A stretch of DNA of 64,000 nt from Kineosporia corallincola (GTDB taxonomy: Bacteria; Actinomycetota; Actinomycetes; Actinomycetales; Kineosporiaceae): NCBI RefSeq assembly GCF_018499875.1, contig NZ_JAHBAY010000011.1, positions 186,001-250,000 of the forward strand, read 5' to 3'. The notes under the pieces are model-generated. The model had not been told where the DNA came from. It did no database searches and saw nothing but the letters and a program-made list of their open reading frames with translations. Positions 47,259-55,676 of this stretch are shown here, piece by piece (position 1 is the first letter of the stretch; each line of letters begins with the position of its first letter). Position numbers and translations under genes: made by a program.

Positions 47259-49033
47259 GACAGCACCGCCGATCGGTAGTCCGGGTCGGCCCGCACCAGG
47301 TCCGGGTGCCGCCCCTCGGCCGTGGCCCGGCCGTCGAGCAGCAGCACCACCCGGTCGGTGACCGCGAGCAGGGCCGGGCTGGTGGTCACCAGCACGGTGG
47401 TGCGACCGTGGCGCAGGTCGCGGATCCCGGCCGCGATCCGGGCCTCGGTGACGCTGTCGACGGCCGTGGTCGGGTCATGCAGCACCAGCACCGGCGCGTC
47501 CAGGTTGAGGGCCCGGGCCAGGGCCACCCGCTGCCGCTGGCCGCCGGAGAGGTTGCCGCCGCGCTCGGTCAGGATCGTCGCGCGACCGGCCGGCAGGCCG
47601 GCGATCACCTCGTCCGCGGCGCTCGCGGCCAGCACCCGGCCGGTGAAATGATCACTGCCGACGTCATTCTCGATGTTCTCCAGCAGGGGGCCGCCGAACA
47701 GCCCGGCGTCGTGCGCGGCCACCAGCACCCGGGCCCGCACCTGCTCGGGATGCAGATCGGAACACAGGACGCCGCCGAGCCGCGCGGTCCCGGCGTCCGG
47801 ATCGATCTCCCGGCCCAGGACCCGCAGCAGCACCGCGGCGTCCGCCGGGTCGCGTGCCACCACGCCGACGATCTCGCCCGGTTCCACGGTCAGGTCGAGC
47901 CCGTCCAGGGTGCCGGAGCGCACGGCCCGCAGCTCGACGCCGATCGACGCGTTCGGCCCGCCCGTCGGTTCCGCCGACCCGGTCCCGACCAGTTCCGGGC
48001 TGGACAGCACCTGCGCGACCCGCCCGGCGCTGGCCCGGCCGGCGGCCAGCTCCGCGCCGATCCAGGCGGACACCGACAGCGGGCTGAGCAGGAACTGTGC
48101 CAGGCCGATCGCGGCGGTCAGGTCGCCGATGCTGATGTCGCCGTCCAGGGCCAGTTTTCCGCCGGCCACGGCGATGACCGCGAGAAAGATGCCGGTCATC
48201 AGCAGCACCGCACCCTCGTAGGCGCCGCGCGCCCGGGCTGCCCGCACGGTGGCGTCGAGGGCCCGGCGGCTGGGCACCCGGTAACGCTCCACCGCGACCT
48301 GCTCGGCGCCGATGCCCTTGAGCACCCGCAACCCGGCGACCAGGTCGGCCGCCACCCCGGACGCCGCCGCGGCCTCCTCCTGCTCGGCCTCGCTGCGGGT
48401 CTCCAGCGGCCGGCCGAGCAGATGGGTCAGCCAGAGCATGGCCGGTGCCCCGACCAGCACCAGCAGCCCGAGCGGCAGGCTCACCCGCAACAGCGCCACG
48501 GCGCTCACCAGCACGGCGGTGATCTGGGCGAAGGCCATGGCCACCGCCGTCGCCACCGCGCCCACCCGCTGGGCGTCGCTGGTGGCGATGCTGGTCAGTG
48601 CGCCCGGCAGACGTCCCTCCTCGGCGCCGCCGCGGGCGTCGAGAACCCGCTCGGTCAGCCGCATCCGCAGGTCGTGGGCGGACCACTCGGCCACCGCCGC
48701 GAGCTTGCGGGCGCCCAGCCGGTAGCTGTTCGAGAGCACGGCGAAGAGCACGGCCAGCACGGCGATCCAGGTGAGCAGCCCGCCCAGCCCGTCGGTGACA
48801 TCACCGCGGCCGGCGACCGCCTCGTCCACCACCTTGCCGATCGCCACCGGGATCAGCGCCTCGCCGAACTGGTGCATCGACATCAGTACCGTGGCCGCCG
48901 CGAACAGCCGGGGGCGGCCCAGCACCGCCTGGCGCAGAAGCTCTTTCCCGGTGACAGTCGCGTCGTGGGTCTCACGGCTGGTTCTGCCGGTGACCGGAGC
49001 GGCCGCTCCTGACGCGGCACTGGACACGCTCAT
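47255..49033 (-). CDS. ABC exporter half-transporter (degenerate Walker A)
   Basis: 592 aa from the ATG at 49033. Membrane domain about 40-330, ATPase domain about 350-590. The P-loop position reads GVVARDPADAAVLLRVLG and lacks Gly-Lys-Ser/Thr, and the Walker B reads VLVLHDPTT with Asp for the catalytic Glu. The signature LSGGQRQRVALARAL is intact. This is the complementary half of the next gene, making one active and one dead ATP site. The start abuts an IdeR box whose TAGCCT lies eight bases upstream, so the transcript may be leaderless. Confidence 0.9.
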   Translation of the reverse strand: MSVSSAASGAAAPVTGRTSRETHDATVTGKELLRQAVLGRPRLFAAATVLMSMHQFGEALIPVAIGKVVDEAVAGRGDVTDGLGGLLTWIAVLAVLFAVLSNSYRLGARKLAAVAEWSAHDLRMRLTERVLDARGGAEEGRLPGALTSIATSDAQRVGAVATAVAMAFAQITAVLVSAVALLRVSLPLGLLVLVGAPAMLWLTHLLGRPLETRSEAEQEEAAAASGVAADLVAGLRVLKGIGAEQVAVERYRVPSRRALDATVRAARARGAYEGAVLLMTGIFLAVIAVAGGKLALDGDISIGDLTAAIGLAQFLLSPLSVSAWIGAELAAGRASAGRVAQVLSSPELVGTGSAEPTGGPNASIGVELRAVRSGTLDGLDLTVEPGEIVGVVARDPADAAVLLRVLGREIDPDAGTARLGGVLCSDLHPEQVRARVLVAAHDAGLFGGPLLENIENDVGSDHFTGRVLAASAADEVIAGLPAGRATILTERGGNLSGGQRQRVALARALNLDAPVLVLHDPTTAVDSVTEARIAAGIRDLRHGRTTVLVTTSPALLAVTDRVVLLLDGRATAEGRHPDLVRADPDYRSAVLS

Positions 49034-49034
49034 A

Positions 49035-49053
49035 TGAAGTAAGGCTAACCTAA
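49035..49053. promoter_or_regulatory. IdeR/DmdR iron box, bidirectional
   Basis: Read on the plus strand, 16 of 19 positions match TTAGGTTAGGCTAACCTAA, with the downstream half (AGGCTAACCTAA) perfect. Possible -10 elements face both ways inside it: TAGCCT on the minus strand and TAACCT on the plus strand (49046-49051). It would therefore control the exporter operon and the import genes together. Confidence 0.88.
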
Positions 49054-49118
49054 TGGTCTCGGGCGCGGCCGTGCCCTGCTGGATGCTGCCCGGTTCGTGA
49101 GTTCGTGAGGAGGACCAG

Positions 49119-49543
49119 ATGACCGCAGCAGCCGACGTCCCGGTCGAGTCCCGCGACCTGGGCTCGCGCTGTGGCAGGGCCGGCCCCTGAACCTGCTCTC
49201 GCTCGGCGACGAGACCGCCACCGCGCTGGGCGTTCCGGTGGAACGCACCCGTGGCGTGCTGTTCGCCTGCGCCGTGGCGCTGGCCGCGATCGCCACCTCG
49301 GCTGCCGGGCCGATCTCGTTCGTCGCCCTGGTCGCGCCGCAACTGGCCCTGCGGGTCACCCGCACCGCGGGGGCCGGGCCGGCCGGTGCCGCGGCGATGG
49401 GGGCGCTGCTGCTGGTGGTGAGCGACGGGGTGGCCCAGCGGGCGCTGCCCACCGGCCCGGTGCCGGCGGGCATCACCACCGGTCTGCTCGGCGGGGCGTA
49501 TCTGTGCTGGTTGCTGGTCCATGAATGGCGGAAAGGTCGTTGA
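49119..49543 (+). pseudogene. FecCD-type siderophore permease remnant
   Basis: A start with a good ribosome-binding site (GAGGAGGA, ATG 49119) opens a frame of 23 residues that ends at TGA 49190. In another frame, from about 49163 to 49543, lies the C-terminal third of a FecCD permease: LNLLSLGDETATALGV, ATSAAGPISFVALVAPQLA and a C-terminal WLLVHEW. The start belongs to a permease gene while the body is the end of one, so an internal deletion has fused them out of frame, removing roughly two permease genes' worth of coding. Translation from GTG 49238 could yield about 101 aa, but with too few membrane helices to form a channel. Confidence 0.85.
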
Positions 49544-49547
49544 TCGC

Positions 49548-50363
49548 ATGAGCAGGCTCCGTGCCGAGGGGCTGACCCTGAGCTACGACCAGCAGGTCGT
49601 GGTTGAGAACCTCGGGGTGAACGTGCCGGACGGCGAGTTCACCGTGATCGTCGGCCCCAACGCCTGCGGAAAGTCCACCCTGCTCAAGGCTCTCGCCCGG
49701 CTGCTCGGGCCGAGGGCCGGGCAGGTGTACCTGGAGGACAAGCCGATCGGCAGCTACTCCAGCAAGCAGGTGGCACACCGCCTGGGCATGCTGCCGCAGA
49801 GCCCGATCGCGCCCGGCGGCATCACCGTGGGCGACCTGGTGGCCCGCGGCCGCTACGCGCACCAGTCGCTGCTGCGCCAGTGGTCGAGCCAGGACGAGGC
49901 GATCGTGGTGGAGGCGATGCGGCAGACCAGCGTGCACGAGCTGGCCAAGCGGTACGTGAGTGAGCTGTCGGGCGGGCAGCGGCAGCGGGTCTGGCTGGCC
50001 ATGGCGCTGGCCCAGCAGACCCCGGTGCTGCTGCTCGACGAGCCCACCACCTACCTCGACATCACGCACCAGGTAGAGGTTCTCGACCTCTGCGCCGACC
50101 TGCACGAACAAGGCCGCACGATGGTGGCGGTGCTGCACGACCTGAACCTGGCCACCCGCTACGCCACCCACCTGATCGCGATGCGGGACGGCCGGATCGT
50201 GGCCGAGGGCGACCCGGTGCGGATCGTGACGGCCGAGATGGTGGAGCAGACCTTCGGGCTGAAGTGCCGGGTGATCCCCGACCCGGAGACCGGCACGCCG
50301 CTGATCGTCCCGGTGGACCGCGCGGTCCGCCGGGCCTCGGCGAAACAGGACCAGCCGGCCTGA
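49548..50363 (+). CDS. Fe(III)-siderophore ABC importer ATPase (FecE-like)
   Basis: 271 aa. Complete ATPase: Walker A VGPNACGKSTLLKALARLLG, Q-loop MLPQSPIAPG, signature LSGGQRQRVWLAMALAQQ, Walker B VLLLDEPTTYLDI and the switch His in AVLHDLNLA. This is the FepC/FecE subfamily for siderophore import. It starts five bases after the permease remnant. It may still serve a permease encoded elsewhere. ATG 49548 is chosen; an upstream ATG at 49521 lies inside the permease reading frame. Confidence 0.93.
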   Translation: MSRLRAEGLTLSYDQQVVVENLGVNVPDGEFTVIVGPNACGKSTLLKALARLLGPRAGQVYLEDKPIGSYSSKQVAHRLGMLPQSPIAPGGITVGDLVARGRYAHQSLLRQWSSQDEAIVVEAMRQTSVHELAKRYVSELSGGQRQRVWLAMALAQQTPVLLLDEPTTYLDITHQVEVLDLCADLHEQGRTMVAVLHDLNLATRYATHLIAMRDGRIVAEGDPVRIVTAEMVEQTFGLKCRVIPDPETGTPLIVPVDRAVRRASAKQDQPA

Positions 50364-50373
50364 GTTCCGCGGG

Positions 50374-50994
50374 TCACAGCCGCAGGAACTGCTCCACCAG
50401 CAGTCCGGCGCCGATCGCGGTCATCGCCACGCCCGAGCACCGCGCCACGAACCGCGCCGCCGCCGGGCGGGCCCGCAGCACCACCTTCGAGCCGGTCCCG
50501 ACCAGGCCGTAGACCACCCCGCACATCGCCATGTGCAGGCAGCCCAGGGTGATCAGCTGCGCGGTCAGGGGCCAGCCCGCGGACGGGTCGGTGAACTGCG
50601 GCAGCAGGGCCAGGAACAGCAGCAGGGCCTTGGGGTTGAACCCGCTGATCAGCGCGCCGCGCCCGGCCTGGCCCAGCCAGGAGCTCTGCGCCGAACGGGA
50701 ATCGGACTGCGGGGTGGGAGGATTCAGCAGTGTGGTGATGCCGAGCCAGCCCAGGTAGGCGGCCCCGGCCAGGGTGAGCACCGTGAGCGCGCCCGGCGTG
50801 CTGGTGATCAGCGCCGCGGCGCCGGCCGCCACCACCACGGTGATCGCGAGATAGCCTGCCAGCAGCCCGGACACGGCGGGCAGCACCGAGCGGTAGCGCA
50901 GGCCCGCGGTGATGGCGTAGGCCCAGTCCGCCCCCGGCGTCAGCACCAGGAGGAACGAAACCGCCCAGAACGCGGCGATCATCCCGAAGGTCAT
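50374..50994 (-). CDS. LysE family amino-acid exporter
   Basis: 206 aa with six predicted transmembrane helices. The LysE/RhtB features are present: an N-terminal LLVLTPGADWAYAITAGL, GALISGFNPKALLLFLALLPQF and a Gly-rich middle. It exports a basic or hydrophobic amino acid. Divergent from the Lrp/AsnC gene with a palindrome between them, the usual exporter-regulator pair. Confidence 0.92.
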   Translation of the reverse strand: MTFGMIAAFWAVSFLLVLTPGADWAYAITAGLRYRSVLPAVSGLLAGYLAITVVVAAGAAALITSTPGALTVLTLAGAAYLGWLGITTLLNPPTPQSDSRSAQSSWLGQAGRGALISGFNPKALLLFLALLPQFTDPSAGWPLTAQLITLGCLHMAMCGVVYGLVGTGSKVVLRARPAAARFVARCSGVAMTAIGAGLLVEQFLRL

Positions 50995-51011
50995 GTCTGC
51001 GACCCGCCTTT

Positions 51012-51030
51012 CACGTACTCCGACTACGTG
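51012..51030. promoter_or_regulatory. Candidate Lrp/AsnC operator
   Basis: CACGTA and TACGTG are separated by seven bases, and weaker symmetry (CTTT / AAAG) extends beyond. It lies 18 bases upstream of the exporter start and 79 bases before the regulator start. An Lrp-type protein binding this site would be in keeping with the pair. Confidence 0.5.
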
Positions 51031-51108
51031 AGGAAAGTACCGAGAAGAAGGCGGGAAGTGCTGCCCGGATCTGTCGGTCCAGAGGCTCGATGAGGTAAAA
51101 ATCAGGCT

Positions 51109-51561
51109 GTGGACGCTCTTGATCGCGAAATTCTTGCGCAGGTGCAGGCCGACGGCCGCCTGACGCTCACCGAGCTGGCCGACCGGGTGGGCCTGAGCGT
51201 GTCACCGGCACAGCGGCGGCTGCGGGCGCTCGAACGGGACGGTGTGATCACCGGATACCGGGCCCAGCTCGACCCGGCCAGTGTCGGCCTGGGTTTCGAG
51301 GCGCTGGTCTTCGTCACGCTGAACGACAGCAGCGCGAACACGGTGGCGGCGTTCGAGCAGGCCGTGGTCGACATCCCGCACGTGGTGCAGGCACAGCGCC
51401 TGTTCGGCACGCCCGACTACCTGCTGCGGGTGGTGGCCACCGATCTGACCGGCTACCAGCGGCTCTACGACAGCGAGCTGGCCACGCTGCCCGCGGTGCA
51501 GCGCCTGACCTCGACGCTGGTGATGAAGAGCGTGGTGGAGGGCCGCGGCCTGCCGTTGTAG
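51109..51561 (+). CDS. Lrp/AsnC family transcriptional regulator
   Basis: 150 aa, GTG start. N-terminal winged helix (LDREILAQVQADGRLTLTEL then SVSPAQRRLRALERDGVI) and a C-terminal RAM effector domain with the LFGTPDYLLRVV segment. It should sense an amino acid and control the divergent LysE-type exporter. Confidence 0.94.
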   Translation: MDALDREILAQVQADGRLTLTELADRVGLSVSPAQRRLRALERDGVITGYRAQLDPASVGLGFEALVFVTLNDSSANTVAAFEQAVVDIPHVVQAQRLFGTPDYLLRVVATDLTGYQRLYDSELATLPAVQRLTSTLVMKSVVEGRGLPL

Positions 51562-51579
51562 ACGTTGCGGAAAATTGAG

Positions 51580-51614
51580 GACGACGAGGAGCTCGTACGG
51601 AGCTCCTCGTCGTC
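51580..51614. terminator. Strong bidirectional terminator
   Basis: A perfect 15-bp stem (GACGACGAGGAGCTC with its complement) and a five-base loop lie between the convergent regulator and GH114 genes. On the minus strand the stem is followed by CTCAATTTT, a T-rich tail. Confidence 0.92.
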
Positions 51615-51631
51615 TTCAGGCGGGTTGTTCG

Positions 51632-52627
51632 TCAGCAGTTCTCGTAGTGGTAGGCCGAGTCGTCCGACGGCACCACGTCACGGTCGCGCAGGATCACCGA
51701 GATGTCTTCACCCTGCGCCTGGCAGGCCTGGGTGTAGGCGGACTCGTCGTTGTCGGTGTACTCGATCTCGTACACCTGGTCGCCGTAGATGTCGGTGTAG
51801 GCGTCACACTCGTCCCAGGCCTGGCACTCCTCGGCCACCGCGAAGTCGAAACCGGCTGTCTCGGCGTCACTCCGGTCGAGCTCGGCGGTGTTCTTCTGGG
51901 CGATGGCCAGGCCCGCGTCGTGCGCCCGGTCGGCCAGCAGCGCCGCGAAGGCCAGGTTGCCGGCCTTGGTCAGCAGCTTGTCGGAACGGGTGTAGGTGTC
52001 CAGGTTGTCCGGCTCGACGGCGTCGAAACCGGCTGCGGCGCAACCGTCGATCCACTCGCCCACGATGTCGGCCAGGGCCTCGCGATTGGCCGCCGTGGAG
52101 GTGTCGATCAGGTACTCGCCCGGCCAGTCGGCGTCTTCGAACAGCTTGCCGTTCTTCTTCAGCAGCAGGTCTTCGTGGCTGCCGGTCCAGAAGTCGGCAT
52201 CGCCCGGCTGCGTCTGGAAGGCGTTGACGTAGCAGATGTTGTATTTGCCCTGCGCCGGTTCCGCCTCGCGGTCGCGGTCGACGATCTGCACCGAGCTCGC
52301 CGGGGTGTAGGCCCCACCGATCTGGTAGTCGAACTGGCCGTCGGCCGGAGGCAGTGTGACCTCGGAATCCGTTGCCGAGGAGGAGGTCTCGGCCGGTGTG
52401 GCGGTAGTGGTGCTGCTGGCGGTGCTGCTGGGTTTCGCCATGGCGGTGGCCGTGCTGCCGGCGGTGCTGCTGGAGGTGGGCGTGGAGCGGCCCGGGGTGG
52501 ACCGGTCGTGCCCGCGCCACGGGTTGGCCGCGCTCGCCATGGTGTAGGAGCCGATGCCGACCAGGGCGACGACGGCGGCGACGGAGGCGACCGCCACCCG
52601 CTTACGGCTGCTGCGCTTGATGCTCAA
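51632..52627 (-). CDS. GH114-like secreted glycosidase (endo alpha-1,4 polygalactosaminidase type)
   Basis: 331 aa, TTG start with GAGGAAAGG close upstream. Signal peptide (KRSSRKR, hydrophobic core to about residue 30, Ala-X-Ala), then a Ser/Thr/Ala linker to about 95. The catalytic TIM-barrel domain has CYVNAFQTQPGDADFW, WPGEYLIDTS and the key FDAVEPDNLDTY with the proposed acidic catalytic residues. Family members cleave alpha-1,4-galactosaminoglycan. Export is expected. Another envelope/exopolysaccharide enzyme like the GH26-type genes. Confidence 0.9.
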   Translation of the reverse strand: MSIKRSSRKRVAVASVAAVVALVGIGSYTMASAANPWRGHDRSTPGRSTPTSSSTAGSTATAMAKPSSTASSTTTATPAETSSSATDSEVTLPPADGQFDYQIGGAYTPASSVQIVDRDREAEPAQGKYNICYVNAFQTQPGDADFWTGSHEDLLLKKNGKLFEDADWPGEYLIDTSTAANREALADIVGEWIDGCAAAGFDAVEPDNLDTYTRSDKLLTKAGNLAFAALLADRAHDAGLAIAQKNTAELDRSDAETAGFDFAVAEECQAWDECDAYTDIYGDQVYEIEYTDNDESAYTQACQAQGEDISVILRDRDVVPSDDSAYHYENC

Positions 52628-52882
52628 TGCCTTTCCTCACCCGGAACACCCCGCCTCGGGCTGACCCCTGGCGACCGGTGCCGGGCCGACCACGTGGTGG
52701 TTCGCCGGCTGAGTGCTCCGTGACCTCTCCAGGCTAGGAAGCCGAATGAGAGCCGGAGGTTAAGTCCCGCCTAGGCTTTCGTGTGGTTGCCCGGAGAGCG
52801 GTCCGGAATTGCCCGAAAGGCCAGAAGATCGGTGCTGCCCTCTCGGCCTGCGGACGCCCGGGCGAGCCGATAGACATGCCAC

Positions 52883-53860
52883 ATGGTTAGACCGAACGGT
52901 TTACCCAGGCTCCGACGCGTTGCCGGGTTCCTCTTTCTCGCAATCCTTTTCGTCGTCTGCTGGTCGTCCGGCTTCGTCGGCGCCAAACTCGGTGCCCAGG
53001 ACGCCGATGTGCTCACCGTGCTGATGTGGCGGTTCCTGCCGCTGGCCGCCGTGCTGATCCCGATCACCTGGGCGCGCCGCGAGCGGGTCGCCGTGCTGCG
53101 CCGCGACGAGCTTCCCCGCCAGATCGCGATCGGCGCCCTGTCTCAGTCCGGTTATCTGGTAACAGTTTACGGGGCGATCAGCCTCGGCGTCAGCTCCGGC
53201 ACCACGGCCCTCGTCGACGGTGTGCAGCCGCTCGTGGTGGCGGCCTGCGCCGGTCCGCTGCTCGGGGTCGCGGTGACCGGCCGGCAGTGGCTGGGTCTGG
53301 CCCTCGGCCTGATCGGGGTGGTCGCCGTCACCTGGGCCGATGCCACGGCGCCGGGCGGCTCGGCCCCGGTCTGGGCCTACACGATCCCGCTCGCCGGCAT
53401 GCTCTGCCTGGTCGCGGCCACCTTCCTGGAGCGCCGGGCCCGTGCCCGGGTGCAGCCGCTGCACGTGCTCACGGTGCACTGCACCACCTCGGCCGTGGTG
53501 TTCACCGGGCTGGCCGTGGCCGGTGGCGCGGCCACCGTGCCGGGCGACGCGCGGTTCTGGTTCTCCACCGCCTGGCTGGTGCTGTTCCCGACCTTCGGCG
53601 GGTACGGGCTCTACTGGCTGCTGCTCGACCGGGCCGGGGTCACCGTGGTGAACAGCCTGATGTTCCTGGTGCCGCCGGTCACCACCGCGTGGGGCGCCGT
53701 GATGTTCGGCGAACCGGTCACCCGGCTCACGGTCGGCGGGCTGGCCCTGGCCCTGATCGCCACCTGGCTCGTGGTGCGGAACCACGACCAGAACGAGAAC
53801 CAGGGACGACGCGAGGCCGCACCGGACGAGGCCCGGCCGATGGTCGCCACCACCGACTGA
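52883..53860 (+). CDS. EamA/DMT family transporter
   Basis: 325 aa with ten hydrophobic segments in two five-helix EamA repeats. Motifs WSSGFVGAKLG, GTTALVDGVQPLV and SLMFLVPPVTTAWGAVMFGE are typical. Substrate unknown (metabolite or amino-acid exporter). No good ribosome-binding site before the ATG. Separated by a 255-bp divergent region from the GH114 gene. Confidence 0.9.
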   Translation: MVRPNGLPRLRRVAGFLFLAILFVVCWSSGFVGAKLGAQDADVLTVLMWRFLPLAAVLIPITWARRERVAVLRRDELPRQIAIGALSQSGYLVTVYGAISLGVSSGTTALVDGVQPLVVAACAGPLLGVAVTGRQWLGLALGLIGVVAVTWADATAPGGSAPVWAYTIPLAGMLCLVAATFLERRARARVQPLHVLTVHCTTSAVVFTGLAVAGGAATVPGDARFWFSTAWLVLFPTFGGYGLYWLLLDRAGVTVVNSLMFLVPPVTTAWGAVMFGEPVTRLTVGGLALALIATWLVVRNHDQNENQGRREAAPDEARPMVATTD

Positions 53861-53979
53861 GCTTCCGCCGGAAGGCTCGGCCAGGCTCTCGCTTCCCGAT
53901 CCGGTCGAACACCGCCCGAAAATGTGATCTGGGATACAGGCGGCTTTTGCTATGTTCCCTGCCGGTAGCGTGAGCGGAG

Positions 53980-54480
53980 ATGCGTGAGCGACAACTGCGA
54001 CGGCGCTGCCGTGCCCTGCTGCGGGAACTGGACGTGCCTCAGCCGTTCGGTTCGCGTGAGCTGTGCCGGTGCCTGTCCGCGCACCGGGGGCGGCCGATCC
54101 GGCTGGTGCCGTTCCCGATCGAGTCGCCCGGCCCGTTCGGCATCTGGTTCAGCACCGACGCGGCCGACGTGATCATCTACCAGTCGCAGACCACCCCGGC
54201 CCACCAGGAGCACATCATTCTGCACGAGGTCGGCCACATCATCGCCGGTCACGACGGTGAGCAGCTGGCGGCGGGGGAGGCCGTGCGGGTGCACCGGCGC
54301 AGCGCCTACGACAACCGGCAGGAGCGCGAGGCGGAGCTGATCGCCACGATCCTGCACGAGTGGGCCGGGCGTTCCGACGGTCTCGGGTCGCGGGCAGCGG
54401 CCGACCCGGGGCTGGCCGGTCACGCCGCGGTGCTCGACCGGATCGGCCAGGCCCTGTCCGGCGGCGGTGGCCGGGGGTGA
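53980..54480 (+). CDS. ImmA/IrrE family metallopeptidase
   Basis: 166 aa. Zinc motif HEVGHIIAGH at about residues 80-89 with the third ligand Glu in REAELIATIL. Such peptidases typically cleave or inactivate a partner regulator, as ImmA cleaves ImmR. A TATGTT -10-like element at 53951-53956 lies a short distance upstream. The stop overlaps the next start as GTGA, and an HTH regulator sits at the other end of the module, giving an obvious candidate substrate. No signal peptide. Confidence 0.88.
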   Translation: MRERQLRRRCRALLRELDVPQPFGSRELCRCLSAHRGRPIRLVPFPIESPGPFGIWFSTDAADVIIYQSQTTPAHQEHIILHEVGHIIAGHDGEQLAAGEAVRVHRRSAYDNRQEREAELIATILHEWAGRSDGLGSRAAADPGLAGHAAVLDRIGQALSGGGGRG

Positions 54481-55676
54481 GAACCGCACTCTCGGTCGCG
54501 ATCGAGGTGGGGCTCTGGTGGGCGGTGGTGGTCAAGCTGCTGCACCTGCGGCGCACACCCGACGACCTGCCGCTGCGCGCGGTCACCGGGCTCTACGTGT
54601 GTCTGGCGCTCGGGCCCCTGGCCGCCATGCCCGGGCTGCACGACCTGGTCGAAGACGCCGTTCCCGGACTCTCCCGGCTCCTGCTGAACCTGCTCACGGT
54701 GACCGCCACGTACTGCCTGATGGCCTTCTACGGCCACTCGGTCGGCGGCCCGGGCACCGCCTCCCGCCTGCGGCGCCGGCTGATCGGCCTGCTCACGGTG
54801 CAGGCCGTGATGACGGTGGCCTGGGCCACCGCCCCGCTCCCGGTCCGGATCTCGCCGGCCGCCCTGGAGAACCTGGACGACCGGCACGGCGCCGTATTCA
54901 CCGTCGCCGCACTGGGTTACATGGGCTACGGCCTGACCTACGCGTTCCGCTGGTCCATGGTCTACGCCCGGGCCGCGGGCCGGGTGCGGTTGCGCACCAG
55001 CCTGCGGATCGTCTCGGTGGCGCTGGCCTGCCTGCTCACCGCCTGCCTGACCAAGGCCGGGGTGGCCCTGGCCCTCGGCGTGGCCGAGGGGCTGACCACC
55101 GACGATCCGGTGCTGGTCGGTCTGAGCCGGGTCTACCCGACGCTGGTTCTGCTGGGCACGGTGCTGCTCGCCGTCGGCTTCTGCTACCCGGCCGTGGCCT
55201 CACTGCCCGGCCGGATCGTGCGCTCCGGTGAACGCCGTCGTCTCCACCGCCGGCTCGGCCCGCTCTCGCAGCGCATGCGCGACGCCTTCCCGCACCTGGT
55301 GCTGAGCCCGGGCGGTGCGGTGCTGCCGGGCTGGATGCCCTGGACCTACCGGGCCTACTACCGCCGTGTGATCGAGATCCGCGACACGATGGTGCAACTC
55401 GCGCCCTACTACGACCCGGAACTGGCCACGGCCCAGGGGGCCGTGCCGGACGACGCCGCGCAGGTCCGGCTGATCGCCGTCCTCACTTCGGACGCCCTGC
55501 GCCGCAAGACGCACGAGCTGCCGGTGCCGCACCCCTACCCGTTGCCCGCGCTCGGCGGCGACGACCTGGACTCGGACGCCCGCTGGCTGGCCCGGCTGGC
55601 CGCCGAGCTGGAGCGGCTGGAACGTCAGTCGGCGGAACCGGTCTCGTCGAGCACGTCGAGCATGCGCAGCACCTGA
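54477..55676 (+). CDS. MAB_1171c-type membrane protein
   Basis: 399 aa from GTG 54477 (overlaps the peptidase stop). Seven hydrophobic helices in the first ~240 residues (near 5-18, 32-50, 58-80, 95-115, 130-150, 175-195, 215-235), then a cytoplasmic domain of about 150 residues with MPWTYRAYYRRVIEIRDTMV. This family is annotated only as a putative transporter; a receptor role is equally possible. It is translationally coupled to the ImmA/IrrE peptidase. The last 52 bases overlap the 3-prime end of the regulator on the other strand. Confidence 0.8.
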   Translation: MRTALSVAIEVGLWWAVVVKLLHLRRTPDDLPLRAVTGLYVCLALGPLAAMPGLHDLVEDAVPGLSRLLLNLLTVTATYCLMAFYGHSVGGPGTASRLRRRLIGLLTVQAVMTVAWATAPLPVRISPAALENLDDRHGAVFTVAALGYMGYGLTYAFRWSMVYARAAGRVRLRTSLRIVSVALACLLTACLTKAGVALALGVAEGLTTDDPVLVGLSRVYPTLVLLGTVLLAVGFCYPAVASLPGRIVRSGERRRLHRRLGPLSQRMRDAFPHLVLSPGGAVLPGWMPWTYRAYYRRVIEIRDTMVQLAPYYDPELATAQGAVPDDAAQVRLIAVLTSDALRRKTHELPVPHPYPLPALGGDDLDSDARWLARLAAELERLERQSAEPVSSSTSSMRST

